Translations under genes and position numbers: made by a program
Notes under the pieces: generated by a model
Seen by the model: the letters and a program-made list of their open reading frames with translations, nothing else
Databases searched by the model: none
What the model was told of the DNA's origin: nothing
DNA from: Merluccius polli
Lineage: Eukaryota > Chordata > Actinopteri > Gadiformes > Merlucciidae
Assembly: GCA_030340625.1 (NCBI GenBank)
Contig: JAOPHQ010000578.1
Coordinates: 264,501-328,500, forward strand
DNA: 64,000 bases
Direction: 5' to 3'
Shown here: positions 55,201 through 64,000 of the stretch, in pieces
Layout of the letters: each line of letters begins with the position of its first letter
Numbering within the stretch: position 1 is the stretch's first letter

Positions 55201-57066
55201 TAATGTTTTTAATAAGAAGCGTAGTTGCATATACTTTTTTAACCAAAACTATTCTTTTAAATCTTACTGCGGCCACCGGATGGGAATCACTGGGTGAGGG
55301 TTCAGAGGTGAGGGGTCAGGGTGTGGTCATCGTACCTCGTTGGCATCGATGCCATTGTTGACGGACCAGGTGGTCTGGAAGTACTCCAGCATGCGCTGCT
55401 TGAGCTGCTGTGGCAGGCGGTGGACGCGGATGAAGTCCTTCAGGTCCTTCATGCGTGTGTGGTACAGCGACCGCCGCGAGTACATGCGCTGGATGATGGC
55501 CGTCACGTTGCCGAACACCACGGCGTGCATGAGCGCTGCACACGGGATACACGTACAAGAAATCAAAAACGTGAAGGAGGAGCCGTCACATGCTACTTTC
55601 TAATATAAGAGAAAAAAAAATCCTGCAGTTTTTTCACAAATCCAATGACGTCAGTATTCTATTCATGATGTATAAAGATAAAGTACTTTACTGTACTTTA
55701 TGAGCTGTACTGTAAGATTACATGGGGAATGTAAAAATGTTTATGTTTACATTTTGTCATGACGTTTTTATCTAAAGCGGTGAGGCTGAGAACAATCAAA
55801 GCATACGATAAAAAAATAAACTTTCTAAAAAAACAACTGGGCAGTGTCTAGAGTAGCTTAACAGTAACGTCTGCGTGACCTTCTGTTTAAGTTTAGTCGA
55901 AAATGTTCCTTGCTTAGACATTTAAAACTATGGCTGCCGTGCGTTCACACTATGTACCATAGATCTACCCTCCTAAACGGAAAATGTTAAGATTAATTTG
56001 GAGGAGGAAGGGAGTCTGCTGTCGGATCCTGACTCATCGCCTTACTGATCCACCAATCACGACGACCTCTGGAGACACCGAGGGGGACGCGGCCAATATG
56101 TCCCACGTCTGACTTCCTGCTGGGGAGCTGCCAGACACCCGGTAGGAAGAGGAAGACAAAGACTTAGGGGAGAAAGATGGAAACGAGGCTTTTACGTACC
56201 GCCGATGAGCATGGTGCAGACGGAGAAGATCTTCTCTGCATCCGTGTTGGCGCACACGTTGCCGAAGCCCACGCTGGTCAGGCTGCTGAGGGTGAAATAG
56301 AGCGCGGCAATGTACGAGCTCCGCACCGACGGACCCCCTGCTGTGCTGTTGGCAAACGGCGTTTCCAGGCGCTTGCCCAGCTCATGTAGCCACCCTGGTG
56401 AGGCGGGGGGGGGTGGTTAGTGGTGTACGTTTCGTCATTAGTAACTTGGCGGTCTGACTATGGGTACCCTCAACCATGCTGCTATGCTCTTCCCTCAATG
56501 GGTAGAGCATGGCATTAACATTGCTAGGGTTAGGGGTTCGATTCCCACTGGGACCACCCATGCTAAAAATGTATGCACCCACGGCATTGTAAGACACTTT
56601 GGATAAAAGCGTCCACCAAATGGCAATTTTGGCTGCGTTTTACTGAGCTATTTCAGGGCACTTCTGTGTCACTATTACTATATCTGAAAACACAAATGCA
56701 CCGGGATAGACTGGCTGCTAGCACAGCTGCTAGCATAGCCGCTAGGAACATTATTTTGCATGCTTAGGAGGATTACAACACTGTTGTAAAATTAATTACC
56801 TACTCATGAATTTGTTTGATGTCTAGGGTTATGCATGTCCGTCTGCCTGTAGGCCTATATCTATCTGTTTCTTTGCCTATCTGTCTGCCTGCCTGCCTGC
56901 CTGTTTGTCTGTCTGACTCTCCCTCTCTCCTGAGGGTTGGTGTTATGCAGTGTGTCATTATCAGAGAAGATACCTGCAGGGAATCTACCTGTCTGACAAG
57001 AGTCACATGACCAGAGAGAGCCAGAAAGCCATAGCGCGACAGAAAACGTGTGTGTGTGTCAGTGTG

Positions 57067-57100
<34 letters not shown>

Positions 57101-57165
57101 ATGTGGGATGGGGCAGAATTAGATTGACTCCTCCTGAGAAAGACCTAGTGTTAATTAGCAGGTAA

Positions 57166-57203
<38 letters not shown>

Positions 57204-60200
57204 ATGCACACACAAACACAGTCACGTACACACACACACATAAGTCTCCCGAAGCCCTAAACAATTTAAAGCCCGGCAGTGCTATGCAGACCCTGGTCCG
57301 TTCGCCTCCAGCACTGCCTGTGCCACAGAAGGCCTCCAGACATCCAGCTCGCCACCGCACAAATGTCCTGCACCGAAACCCCCCTAAATAGGGCCCATGA
57401 TGCGGCCATGCCCCTAGTGGAGTGAGCCCTCAAACCCTGGGGGGGCTGCAAACCCTTACACCCATAAGCCAGAGATATAGCTTCCATAATCCAGTGGGAC
57501 AACCTCTGGTGGGACAACGGCTTGCCTTTATGGGGAGTGGACCAGGACACGAACAGCTGGTCATCTTTCCTGAAACCTGCTGTCCTACGCAGATACACAT
57601 GAAGCACCCTGACCGGGCATAATGTGTTAAGCTTCTTCTCCTCCGCCGAGGAGAATGGAGGTGGGTGAAACGCCAACAGCTCCACTGTGGGACACCTGTA
57701 ACCCGACACCACCACTTTAGGCACGAAGGCTGGGTTGGGCCTCAAACAGACCTTGGTGCGCCCTCGTGCAAACTGTAAACAGGAAGGCCGTATGGATAAA
57801 GCCTGTAGGTCACTCACCCGCTTTGCTGTAGTTAAAGCCAAGAGCAAAGCTGTTTTCAGTGAAACAAACTTAATCTCTGCCACCTCCATAGGCTCAAATG
57901 GGTGGAGAGAGAGGGCGTCCAGCACTAAGGATAGCTCCCACAGGGGAACCAGGGGTCTGGAAACTCGGAGCTTTCGCCGTGCACCTTTCATAAAATGATA
58001 GACTAAGGGATGTTGCCCCGCTGGCTTATCTCCAAAGCCCACGTGGCACGCTGAAATGGCAGCCAAATACACCTTAACAGTGGAAAAAGCCTTTCCTTTG
58101 TCCACCAAATCCTGCAGGAAACACAGCAGGTCCACTACTGAACACTGAAAAGGGATGATGTGCTTCAAGTCACACCACCCCTCAAAAACCCGCCACTTAC
58201 CACTGTAAAGAGTGCGAGTGGAAGAGGCTCTCGCGTTCTGAATGGTGTCAATGACCTGCGCTGGCAGACCTGCAGCGCTCAAATTCCACCTCTCACGGGC
58301 CAAGCCCAGAGCGCCATGCGGTCCGGGTGCGGGTGGTAGATCTCCCCGTACGCCTGGGACAGAAGATCCCTGCGTACGGGGAGCGGCCACGGCTCGCCCG
58401 CCAACAGCTGTATTATTTCTGCCAACCAATGTTTGGACGGCCACCGTGGCGCTATCATGATTAATGACAGGCCCTGCTCTCTCACTCTGATAAGAGTCGG
58501 GGAGATCAGGCTGAGCGGGGGAAACGCATAAAGCAGCGCGTCCGGCCACGGGTGTGCTAAAGCATCCACACCCAGAGGTGCATTTGCGTCCGACAGGGAG
58601 AAAAACAGTGGACATTGCGCGTTTTCTCGCGAGGCGAATATATCTACGGCTGCCTTGCCGTATCTCAGCCAAATCTGTTCCACCACCTGCGGGTGGATCT
58701 TCCACTCTCCGTACAGGGGATTTCCCCGGGACAGGAGATCCGCTCCTCTGTTCAAAACGCCCGGCACGTGCGTCGCTCGAAGAGACAGGAGCCGGGTGCT
58801 GCTCCATAAGATTACTCTCCGAGCTAATCCGTGCAGCTGCAGTGACCGAGTGCCGCCTTGGCGGTTTACGTATGCCACCACAGTGGAATTGTCCGTCTTT
58901 ACCAGGACATGACGACCCTGGAGAAAAGGCAGGAAATGTTTCAATGCTAGAAACACTGCCCAAAGCTATTTATATGAGAATGAGACAGGCTCTGATCCCA
59001 TTTCCCATTCACCGTTCTGCCCAACAAGGTCGCTCCCCATCCTGACAGGGACGCGTCCGTTGTCATGGTTACTCTGGACGCCACCGCACCCAGCGGAACC
59101 CCCGCTGCGAGAGCCGCTGTGTCTCTCCACGGCCGGAGAGCCGCCACACATGCTGATGTTATTCTCAACCTGCAGCTGAGATGACGGCGTGGGCATAGGC
59201 GCAGTGCCGCGACCCAACGCTGAACATCCCTCATCATCAGTAGCCCCAGATGTACAACAGAAATTACTGACGCCATGAGGCCGAGCGGGCGTAGGCATAG
59301 TCTGAATGATACGACTTTCCCCAGCCTTAAGAGGGAGAGGCACTGTGTTAGAGATATCAACCTCCCCTCCGATAGCGTGACGCGATAGGAGAGAGAGTTT
59401 ATGTTGAGACCCAGGTATTCTGTGCACTGTGCGGGCTCCACTCGGCTCTTCGCCCAGTTTATATTGAACCCCAGATCCCTGAGATGATTTATCACCGTAG
59501 CGGAATCTCTGACCGCTTGTTCCCGCGATCGAGAGCATATCAGATAATCGTCTATGTACGACAATATTCTGATACCGCTGCTCCTTAACGGAGACAGTGC
59601 TGCCTCCACACATTTGCTGAACACTCTGGGAGCTAATGACAGCCCGAAGGGGATGGCCTGATACTCGTAGGCTTTGCCCTGAAAAGCAAACCTGAGAAAC
59701 TTCCTGTGTGCGGGATAAATGGCGATGTGAAAATATGCGTCCTTGAGGTCGATTGTAACGAACCAATCGCCCGGACGTATCGATTGACAGAGCACTTGTG
59801 TGTCAACATCCTGAATGTGTATTTTCGTAGGTGTCTGTTTAACACACGGAGATCTAAAATGGGGCGAAGGGATGAGCTCTCCTTCTTGGGAATGAGGAAA
59901 TAACGGGAGTAAAAACCCTGTTTGCCCGCTCGGGACGGCTCTGATCGCTTGTTTGTTTACCAGCGATGCTATTTCGTCCTGTAAAACCCGAGCCGCATCC
60001 CCATAGGCTGCTGAAGCCACCACACCGTTGAATCTGGGTGGTTTCATAGCGAATTGTAGTCTGTACCCCTGAGAAATGGTTGACAAAACCCATGGATGAA
60101 CTGCGCATGCGCGCCACCTTGCCGCCCGGGCAGGTAACGTACTCACGTTGTCGCACAGTGGTGACGTCACCCGCTGCGACTGGCGGGATCCGTCTTCCAA

Positions 60201-63200
60201 CAGGAGTGTGAGCTCCCCCTGTGGGAATTGAGGGGGTATAACAGTGTTTCATTTTTATTTTGTTTTTCTTTATTTTTATTAAACAAGGTGAAAGTGCTTG
60301 GTGACACTGTGTTACCTTCTGTCCCCGACTCTCGCCCTCTTGAACGTGAGGGGAGAGAAACAGAGAGACCTCTGGGCCACAGGAAACTGCCAGAGTCTCT
60401 GAACCGTGAACTACGGGGATTTGACCCACCCATGATTCCTTTCTTATCTTCATGGGAGGGGGGGAGGGAGAAGCCAAGTCAGGGTGCCTGCTTCCGTGGA
60501 AGACAGAGGTCAAAGGCTTCACCTTCCTGTTTCCTGAGGGTGCTGGTCTCCCTCATTTTCTCCAGGGCCGGACCAAAAAGACCTTTGGCGGGGTCATATG
60601 TTGCGTCCATCACCTCCGCCTTCTGACTGTCGCTCAGGCCTGAGAGGTTCAGCCACAAGGCCCTCTCACCTGAGACTGCCAGCCCCATCACCCGACCGCA
60701 GCCTTGCACCGCGCCTTGTGATGAGCGTAGGATGAGGTCATTGACGACGCAGATCTCATCCCAGAGAGCCGGGTTCGGTACCCCGGAGTCCAGCTGTCGA
60801 CCCATCTCCTCCAGGATCTCTGCCTGGTATGCAGACAGCAGTGTGGTTGCATTCAAGGAGCATACTGACTGTGCTGCATACCTATACATTCTCTGGAAAA
60901 TGGAGGCGGTGAGACGCTCCGCTTTGCCGGGCAGAGAAGTGGTGGAGGAGGCTGAGCGAGAGCGTCGGTTGGGGTGGAGGTGAAAAGCCACCGAAGGCTC
61001 CACCGCTGGGGGTTCGGCCAACCCCAGTTCCCCCATACCGTGGATCCCCAGCTTAGAGTAGCCCTTGGTTGGAAGCTTACTCTTAAATGGGCTGGACCAG
61101 TACCGGCTCATTTCTTTCATGCAAGCTGGTACTGGCGGCAGGAGTTGCTGTGATGGTGGCTGGGCTGGTGGGAGCCTCTTGCCATCATACAGGTCTCTCT
61201 CTGTCCCCTCAGCGTCCTGGGCTGCTGGCCATTGTACGCCTAGCTTTGCTGCCGCCCGTTTGCAGACCTCATACAGATTACCGTCCACAGGTGGAGCAGC
61301 ATCTGATGCGCTGGGGGGTCTGGACTGTTGGACAGGAAAGGTGGAATCATCCTCCTCATCCTCCATCTCGTCCATGTTGAGGAGGTCAGAGTTGGCATCA
61401 CCCTCTGCGTCCTCACCGCCAGGCTCCCCTTCAAGGAGGTCCTCGAATAGGGGAGGGGACTCATCCTCCATCATGTCGGCCCAGCTCTTAGTAGCCGGCG
61501 GCTGATGGGTGATGGTTGCTTTCTGTGGGGTGGCTACTGTCAGGCATGGGTCCTGGTTATTAGCCACCGCCACTCTTAGCCTTCTTTCCAGAATTTTTTC
61601 CGGCATCGACACACAGTGGGAACACGACTGGGGGTCGGCCAGCGATGCTTGGGCGTGTTTAGCGCCCATGCATGCAATGCACATGGGATGAGGGTCCCGG
61701 CCCGAGATGGACGCTCCGCATGACGTGGGGCACGGGCGGGATGCAGCCTCTTTCCCCTTCGGGTCCGACCCTTTGACGGGGGTCGCGGCCGAAGACATGG
61801 TGCCTGGAAAGGGAGATAACGGTGTGACTATACAGCCGTACAAGGCGCGCCGTGACGCCTTAGCCCGTCGGTTAATAGTGTCAGCACCTGGGGTTTAGCC
61901 CACGCTAACCGTGTACCGGGAAAGTTCGCTCGTCGTGACACATTAGCAGGACTCTCGGTACTCGGTTCAGCCAACAAGACGGTGCTAGCACAAACCCCAG
62001 TTGACTCGTCGTAACACGTTAGTAAGCGGGTATTATGCTGCACAGTCGCCGACTACACCAATGAGCTAACACGGTGTAGCCACTACGTAATACAGGTGTT
62101 GGCTACTCCGGTAACTTAATACTGGGTAGCTGAATGAGCAGCTCGCCGCGACGCGGACACTGCTCAAAAGACCGTGTATAATTACTTACTCGGCTAATCC
62201 AAACCGAACCTGGAGCCGCGTTCGGCGACGCGATCCTATTACGGTTCGTCTATGAACGGTTAAGCCGGTGTCCAGGCTAGCACGGCTAAATTAGCTGAGG
62301 GAGCTTCATTTCGTTCCTCACGGGAAGAAAGCGAGAATGAGTTGAGAGGGGCCGGTCGGCTGTAGTAGTGTGAGGGGGTGGGGCCCCAGCACAGCTCGAC
62401 CTGTCTGTCACTGACAGACGTGTCATTGGAGCTTCCATAGTTGGTCACGCCAAGGCGATTCCCATAGTGAAACACCGAACAAAGTTAGAAAAAGAACCAA
62501 AGTAGGCCTAGTACAGTACAGTATTCAGTACAGTCTCTGGTCGCATATCAACCAGATGTTGATAGGACCCACCCATCCCCATACCAACCAATGATATCCC
62601 TCCAAGCCACCGTATCTCCCCCCTCCCTCCCCCCACCCATCGGTACCCACCGATGTCCCAGCCGTCAGCGTGGTGGCGCTCCATCTCCTTGCGGCCGATG
62701 ATGTACCAGACGCAGGCCATCCAGTGGGCCAGCAGGGCGAACATAGACATCAGCAGGGTAAGCACCATGGCGCTGTACTGGGAGTAGCGGTCCAGCTTCT
62801 GCAGCAGCCGCAGCAGCCGCAGCAGACGCACTGTCTTCAGCAGGTGGACCAGTGAGGTCTGGGGGAGAGAGAGGAGGTATAGGGGGATAGGGGTCACAGG
62901 GCGAGAGGGATGGAGGGGGGGGGGTGGGTAGAGAAACACATGGGCAGAAGGAGACATAGAGAGGGAGTAGAATCGAAAAGAGAGAAAGAGGGCAAAGAAG
63001 ATGGAGAGAGAGAGAGAACATTCATTAAAACACACACTATTGATTATAGACGGCTTCATAAATGTCTACCTCGGGAAATATTGAGTCATTATTATACTAT
63101 AATATGTAAGACCTTAACCAATTTGAAATAAAGTCAATATTTTAATACCATCCAAAGACCAAAACCTTTTTCCAAATTAAATTCTACATGACCGGTCGAC

Positions 63201-63937
63201 ATTTAACAAGGAAATCCCTTGATTAAAATATACCCAATGATAAATCAGTTATTTTATTGTGCCAAAATGGCTGCTTTCCTCTAGTCGCCCTGAGGTTAGC
63301 CAGTGGTTCTGAAGCAATATGTTACTGCTTGTCTTTCATCAGGAAGTATTTTTTTACCCAGTGTGTCTGGATCTAAAGAGGACATATGTTTTTTTTTAAG
63401 GACAGCTCCATCTTCCAGCTCCACCAACATGGTAGAAAATGTCCAAGTTTGGAAATATAAAAGCCCTGCCATGTTTTCTGCTCCGACCAGATGGTGAGCT
63501 AGGTTAGGTTAGAATCCAAAGTAAGAAAAAAAAGAACTTTTACTTTGAAAACCAGGAGGTTTTGCCCCTGCCATTTTACAGTGTTAAGATACAATAAGAC
63601 AGTACTTTGTTAATTCGAGCCAGGAAATTCGGGTGTTACAGCAGAAAGTACAGCACAGTAAAATAATTAAGAAGAGATATTCCAAATCTTTAAATAATAA
63701 CACAACAAGAAGACACTACAAGAAAATATACAGAAAATATGTCAAGCTTTTCTTAAATACGTGTCCTGGCTGTACCCACCACTGTGATGTTGAAGGCGTA
63801 GAGCAGGTCAAAGGGCAAGGCAGCCACCAGGTCCACAAAGAACCAGGTGGTTGCATAGTGGAGGCAGATGGAGTGGGCCTCATACACCACCTGCCCTGAC
63901 TGGCTGACGAAAGTGGTGCGGAAGTTCAGGATGATGT
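42059..63937 (-). CDS. kcnh4: ELK-type voltage-gated potassium channel (KCNH4-like), exons from S2 to stop
   Basis: The gene forms the pore subunit of a voltage-gated K+ channel in the plasma membrane; ELK channels are mainly neuronal. Ten exons on the minus strand join in phase: end of S2 and S3 (DIILNFR, WFFVDLVAALPFD), S4 (KTVRLLRLLRLLQK), S5, pore with selectivity filter SVGFGN, S6, C-linker, cyclic-nucleotide-binding-homology domain, then a long Ser/Pro-rich tail. The homology domain keeps the YNL tripeptide that acts as a built-in ligand in ELK channels. The tail has the ELK phrase DLSPRIVDGIEDN and a coiled-coil-like EVSQLSKDL. FGNVCANTDAEK, MHAVVFGNV and SLGNLLGDEL favour KCNH4 over KCNH8; KCNH3 is the next alternative. 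The PAS domain, S1 and most of S2 lie outside the window. No defects are seen in the coding exons. Confidence 0.9.
44880..45950. mobile_element. TTAA-target element with about 210-bp inverted repeats (Kolobok-like)
   Basis: Starts AGGGGTAGTAAGG and ends with the inverse. TTAA flanks at 44876-44879 and 45951-45954. Arms of about 210 bp are nearly identical (GTCAGCCAGTGTGTTATTTA and so on). The central 0.6 kb contains a plus-strand stretch at 45343-45420 starting VIQCAFKNCNNK, which looks like the first half of a THAP zinc finger. Kolobok transposases often carry THAP, so Kolobok is favoured over piggyBac. Nonautonomous. Confidence 0.7.
45951..46590. mobile_element. Older TTAA MITE split by a long-hairpin MITE
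   Basis: TTAAAGGGCCCCTAT at 45951 and TTTCCCACTGGGTGTGAGTG at about 46395 align with the start of the element at 32625 (AGGGGACCTATTTCACCACC, then AGGTGTGAGTGTGATTAGCC). They are separated by the hairpin MITE 45966-46393. The right end near 46590 runs into CAGTGTCGGACTGGCC, an apparent hAT end. Confidence 0.6.
45966..46393. mobile_element. Long-hairpin MITE
   Basis: Arms of about 160 bp (AGAGCGTAACAGTGACCGCC and inverse) around a spacer of about 100 bp. Flanked by TA/TAT, the break point in the older MITE. A 10-bp difference (GCTCTTTAACCACT against GAGTATTACGCC) is the main mismatch between arms. Confidence 0.8.
47264..47340 (-). CDS. kcnh4: kcnh4 exon (coiled-coil start)
   Basis: 77 bp: two bases completing a glycine codon, then SREANATLLLETEEVKHSIS and QLNLK, ending at a GTACCC donor in phase 0. 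The EEVKHSISQLN heptad pattern continues into the next exon. Confidence 0.9.
47341..47971. other. kcnh4 intron without recognisable content
   Basis: Short intron. No repeat, RNA or conserved feature could be recognised. Confidence 0.4.
47972..48063 (-). CDS. kcnh4: kcnh4 exon (IVDGIEDN motif)
   Basis: 92 bp, encoding IVDGIEDNARSFHFNVEHSG and then PKAGAPGGTP. The acceptor is TGCCAG and the donor GTAGG. It is the continuation of the ELK-specific DLSPR motif. Confidence 0.92.
48081..48117. repeat. (GGA)n microsatellite next to a kcnh4 exon
   Basis: Twelve GGA units lie 17 bp upstream of the exon acceptor. On the transcribed strand this is a TCC-rich tract that could extend the polypyrimidine tract, so its length may influence splicing (inference). 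Confidence 0.9.
48118..50081. other. kcnh4 intron with transposon relics
   Basis: Contains an anonymous repeat-like segment (about 48550-48850). A probable hAT-type MITE lies at 49388-49756 (AGGGCTGTGTGATATGGCC to ATATTGCCCT). A hAT-Charlie-like end lies at about 49812 (CAGTGTTTCCCAACCTTTGG). A short GGGTTAGGGTTA stretch lies at 49032. Confidence 0.45.
50082..50509 (-). CDS. kcnh4: kcnh4 exon (post-CNBHD linker)
   Basis: 428 bp. Starts NSRSSIEHKLPSIVETKG in phase 0, includes LLLPSF and SLGNLLGDELRQFNAL, and ends LLIPTVTCFAPPDLSPR in phase 2. These phrases match the KCNH4 tail order. GC-rich. Confidence 0.92.
50510..54128. other. Large transposon-poor kcnh4 intron
   Basis: No transposon is recognised over about 3.4 kb, unlike the rest of the window. 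About 51770-52700 is non-repetitive with many TAAT/ATTA-type homeodomain-like motifs and could be conserved regulatory DNA. A GTATA-type pentamer repeat (TAGTA/TATAG) fills about 53940-54065, with a GT run at 53395-53425. Confidence 0.35.
53940..54065. repeat. (AGTAT)n / (TTGTA)n pentanucleotide satellite
   Basis: A tandem pentamer run seen directly, shifting from AGTAT to TTGTA units. It lies about 60 bp downstream (minus sense) of the end of a kcnh4 exon. Confidence 0.95.
54129..54343 (-). CDS. kcnh4: kcnh4 exon (end of cyclic-nucleotide-binding-homology domain)
   Basis: 215 bp: GKGDLIGSDLPDTEQVIKT, the C-helix region DVKALTYCDLQYISVRALKD, and HHNLTYNLRQGSQDE. The YNL after the domain is the intrinsic-ligand tripeptide known from ELK structures. 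Acceptor CTGCAG, donor GTCTGA, phase 0 at the 3' end. Confidence 0.93.
54598..54736 (-). mobile_element. tRNA-derived SINE
   Basis: On the minus strand GGGTAGTGTAGTGGTTAGTG resembles an A box and GGTTCTGGGTTTGATCCCC a B box at RNA polymerase III spacing. A fish-SINE body (GCATCTTTAAGCAAGATGCT) and an A/T-rich end follow. Not a functional tRNA: the cloverleaf is not kept. Confidence 0.7.
54897..55146 (-). CDS. kcnh4: kcnh4 exon (cyclic-nucleotide-binding-homology domain core)
   Basis: 250 bp encoding LLHDFPDELRADIAMHLNKD through SLSLHIKTSFCAPGEYLIRQ and VLRDGMVLAILG. The fold is that of a cyclic-nucleotide domain but lacks the phosphate-binding arginine pattern, as in all KCNH channels. Confidence 0.94.
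55336..55535 (-). CDS. kcnh4: kcnh4 exon (end of S6 and C-linker)
   Basis: 200 bp: ALMHAVVFGNVTAIIQRMYS (S6 end and gate), RRSLYHTRMKDLKDFIRVHR and EYFQTTWSVNNGIDANE. It carries the C-linker that couples the homology domain to the pore. Confidence 0.95.
56200..56394 (-). CDS. kcnh4: kcnh4 exon (pore loop and selectivity filter)
   Basis: 195 bp. WLHELGKRLETPFANSTAGG includes an N-glycosylation sequon (NST) in the turret. Then SSYIAALYFTLSSLTSVGFG and NVCANTDAEK. GFG is the KCNH form of the K+ filter. Confidence 0.96.
56466..56640 (+). mobile_element. tRNA-derived SINE with fish-type tail
   Basis: ATGGGTAGAGCATGGC resembles an A box, GGGTTCGATTCCC is a good B box, and GACACTTTGGATAAAAGCGT is the tail shared by several teleost SINEs and thought to recruit L2-type enzymes. 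Confidence 0.7.
56816..57240. repeat. Simple-repeat cluster in a kcnh4 intron
   Basis: (CTGY)n at about 56875-56920, (GT)n at 57069-57098 and (CA)n at 57170-57240. It borders the truncated end of the DIRS element. Confidence 0.9.
57266..58330 (-). pseudogene. DIRS tyrosine recombinase, catalytic tyrosine region lost
   Basis: Would insert the circular DNA copy by recombination. Motifs: N-terminal SAM-like part (SSTRTLYSGKWRVFEGW, about 58215), first catalytic arginine in TTAKRVSDLQAL (about 57830) and HSTRGMAASW (H-x2-R, about 57350). After ASW the usual segment with the nucleophilic tyrosine is absent. Sequence resumes out of frame with LDVWRPSVAQAVLE, so roughly 10-15 codons were deleted with a frame change near 57345. 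Confidence 0.75.
58279..58956 (-). pseudogene. DIRS RNase H and linker
   Basis: FLALKHFLPFLQGRHVLVKT, then DNSTVVAYVNRQGG and VPGVLNRGADLLSRG, the second half of RNase H. The first half (MTTDASLSGWGA, about 59070) lies in the preceding frame, with a shift near 58955. The end overlaps the recombinase frame, as is usual in DIRS. Confidence 0.75.
58947..60200 (-). pseudogene. DIRS reverse transcriptase
   Basis: LQDEIASLVNKQAI, FVTIDLKDAYFHIAI (first catalytic D, about 59745), AIPFGLSLAPRVF and SYIDDYLICS (about 59540). Between about 59795 and 59920 the expected protein lies in another frame (NRHLRKYTFRMLTHKC), so one base was gained in a T run near 59915 and a compensating change lies near 59800. 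The copy is dead as written. Confidence 0.8.
60479..61798 (-). CDS. DIRS Gag-like protein (ORF1)
   Basis: About 439 residues from MSSAATPVKGSDPKG (ATG at 61798; a further upstream ATG exists at 61843). A Cys/His cluster (CIACMGAKHAQ, then CSHC) lies near residues 40-65. An acidic stretch (MDEMEDEEDD) and a conserved C-terminal helical region (LLSAYQAEILEEMG) follow. Open throughout, unlike the other DIRS genes. Confidence 0.8.
   Translation of the reverse strand: MSSAATPVKGSDPKGKEAASRPCPTSCGASISGRDPHPMCIACMGAKHAQASLADPQSCSHCVSMPEKILERRLRVAVANNQDPCLTVATPQKATITHQPPATKSWADMMEDESPPLFEDLLEGEPGGEDAEGDANSDLLNMDEMEDEEDDSTFPVQQSRPPSASDAAPPVDGNLYEVCKRAAAKLGVQWPAAQDAEGTERDLYDGKRLPPAQPPSQQLLPPVPACMKEMSRYWSSPFKSKLPTKGYSKLGIHGMGELGLAEPPAVEPSVAFHLHPNRRSRSASSTTSLPGKAERLTASIFQRMYRYAAQSVCSLNATTLLSAYQAEILEEMGRQLDSGVPNPALWDEICVVNDLILRSSQGAVQGCGRVMGLAVSGERALWLNLSGLSDSQKAEVMDATYDPAKGLFGPALEKMRETSTLRKQEGEAFDLCLPRKQAP
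62651..62858 (-). CDS. kcnh4: kcnh4 exon (S4 voltage sensor and S5)
   Basis: 208 bp: SLVHLLKTVRLLRLLRLLQK with basic residues every third position, then LDRYSQYSAMVLTLLMSMFA and HWMACVWYIIGRKEMERHH. Acceptor CCCCCAG, donor GTGGGT, phase 1 at the end. Confidence 0.95.
62859..63779. other. kcnh4 intron
   Basis: A GA/CT-rich tract lies at about 62955-63020 and a G-run near 62918. No transposon or gene is recognised in the AT-rich remainder. Confidence 0.4.
63780..63937 (-). CDS. kcnh4: kcnh4 exon (end of S2 and S3)
   Basis: 158 bp: the last two bases of an Asp codon, IILNFRTTFVSQSGQVVYE, then TWFFVDLVAALPFDLLYAFN and ITV before a GTGGGT donor. The next upstream exon is beyond 64000. Confidence 0.94.
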
Positions 63938-64000
63938 CTGCAAGGTGTCCGCCAAGGTCAAAGGTCAAACATTTTGTGAAAAAAATGGTTTTAGGAAACA

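Larger units (their letters stand above)
57265..62480 (-). mobile_element. DIRS-type tyrosine-recombinase retrotransposon in a kcnh4 intron
   Basis: Order on the minus strand: 5' terminal region (from about 62480, GTGTTTCACTATGGGAATCG), Gag-like ORF, reverse transcriptase, RNase H, tyrosine recombinase. No LTRs, integrase or protease, as expected for DIRS. The 3' inverted terminal repeat that should mirror the 5' end is not found, because the element stops in a CA-repeat region near 57250. It is in sense orientation to kcnh4. Confidence 0.88.

Noticed and set aside
56500..56570. Possible tRNA gene on the plus strand
   Set aside because: The B box is good but it is followed by the shared fish SINE tail, so it is a SINE head.

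Overview
The window looks like a stretch of a ray-finned fish (teleost) genome. It holds one multi-exon vertebrate gene with GT-AG introns, no operons, and a transposon mix typical of fish: Sushi-type and other Gypsy LTR elements, L2, DIRS, PIF/Harbinger, hAT, P/THAP, TTAA-target elements and tRNA-derived SINEs. I could not identify the species.

Right part (about 42.06-64 kb): the 3' two-thirds of an ELK-type voltage-gated potassium channel gene on the minus strand, best matched to kcnh4. Ten exons are visible, from the end of S2 to the stop codon. Every exon phase joins in frame, giving 998 complete codons. The PAS domain and S1 must lie beyond position 64000. The introns hold a broken DIRS retrotransposon in sense orientation, a TTAA-target element with a possible THAP remnant, long-hairpin MITEs, SINEs and microsatellites.

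Left part (about 0.37-40.53 kb): no recognisable host gene, only nested transposons. The block is bounded by inverted repeats of at least 400 bp (374 onward and 40530 inward), each flanked by TA, as if the ends of one large element. From left to right it holds: (1) zinc-finger gene remnants; (2) a PIF/Harbinger element (2619-14585) carrying a young, apparently intact Gypsy element with matching 800-bp LTRs, a MULE-like insertion with a 9-bp target duplication, and a hAT-like element with further foldbacks inside; (3) a P-element-like THAP transposase on the minus strand (15.2-18.1 kb); (4) a HARBI1-like fragment; (5) a hAT-type element (21192-28620) containing a Sushi-ichi-type chromovirus with a gag/pol slippery site; (6) a second hAT-like element and a minisatellite; (7) a second, internally deleted P-element copy (31.3-37.2 kb), split by a TTAA element that is itself split by an L2 LINE, followed by duplicated hAT-exon segments and perfect hairpins.

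Because several segments occur two or three times, the duplicates show unoccupied insertion sites. These date nested events relative to one another and fix target-site duplications directly from the sequence. Exon and element boundaries were read by eye and may be off by a base or two. Family assignments come from recognised motifs, not from a database search.
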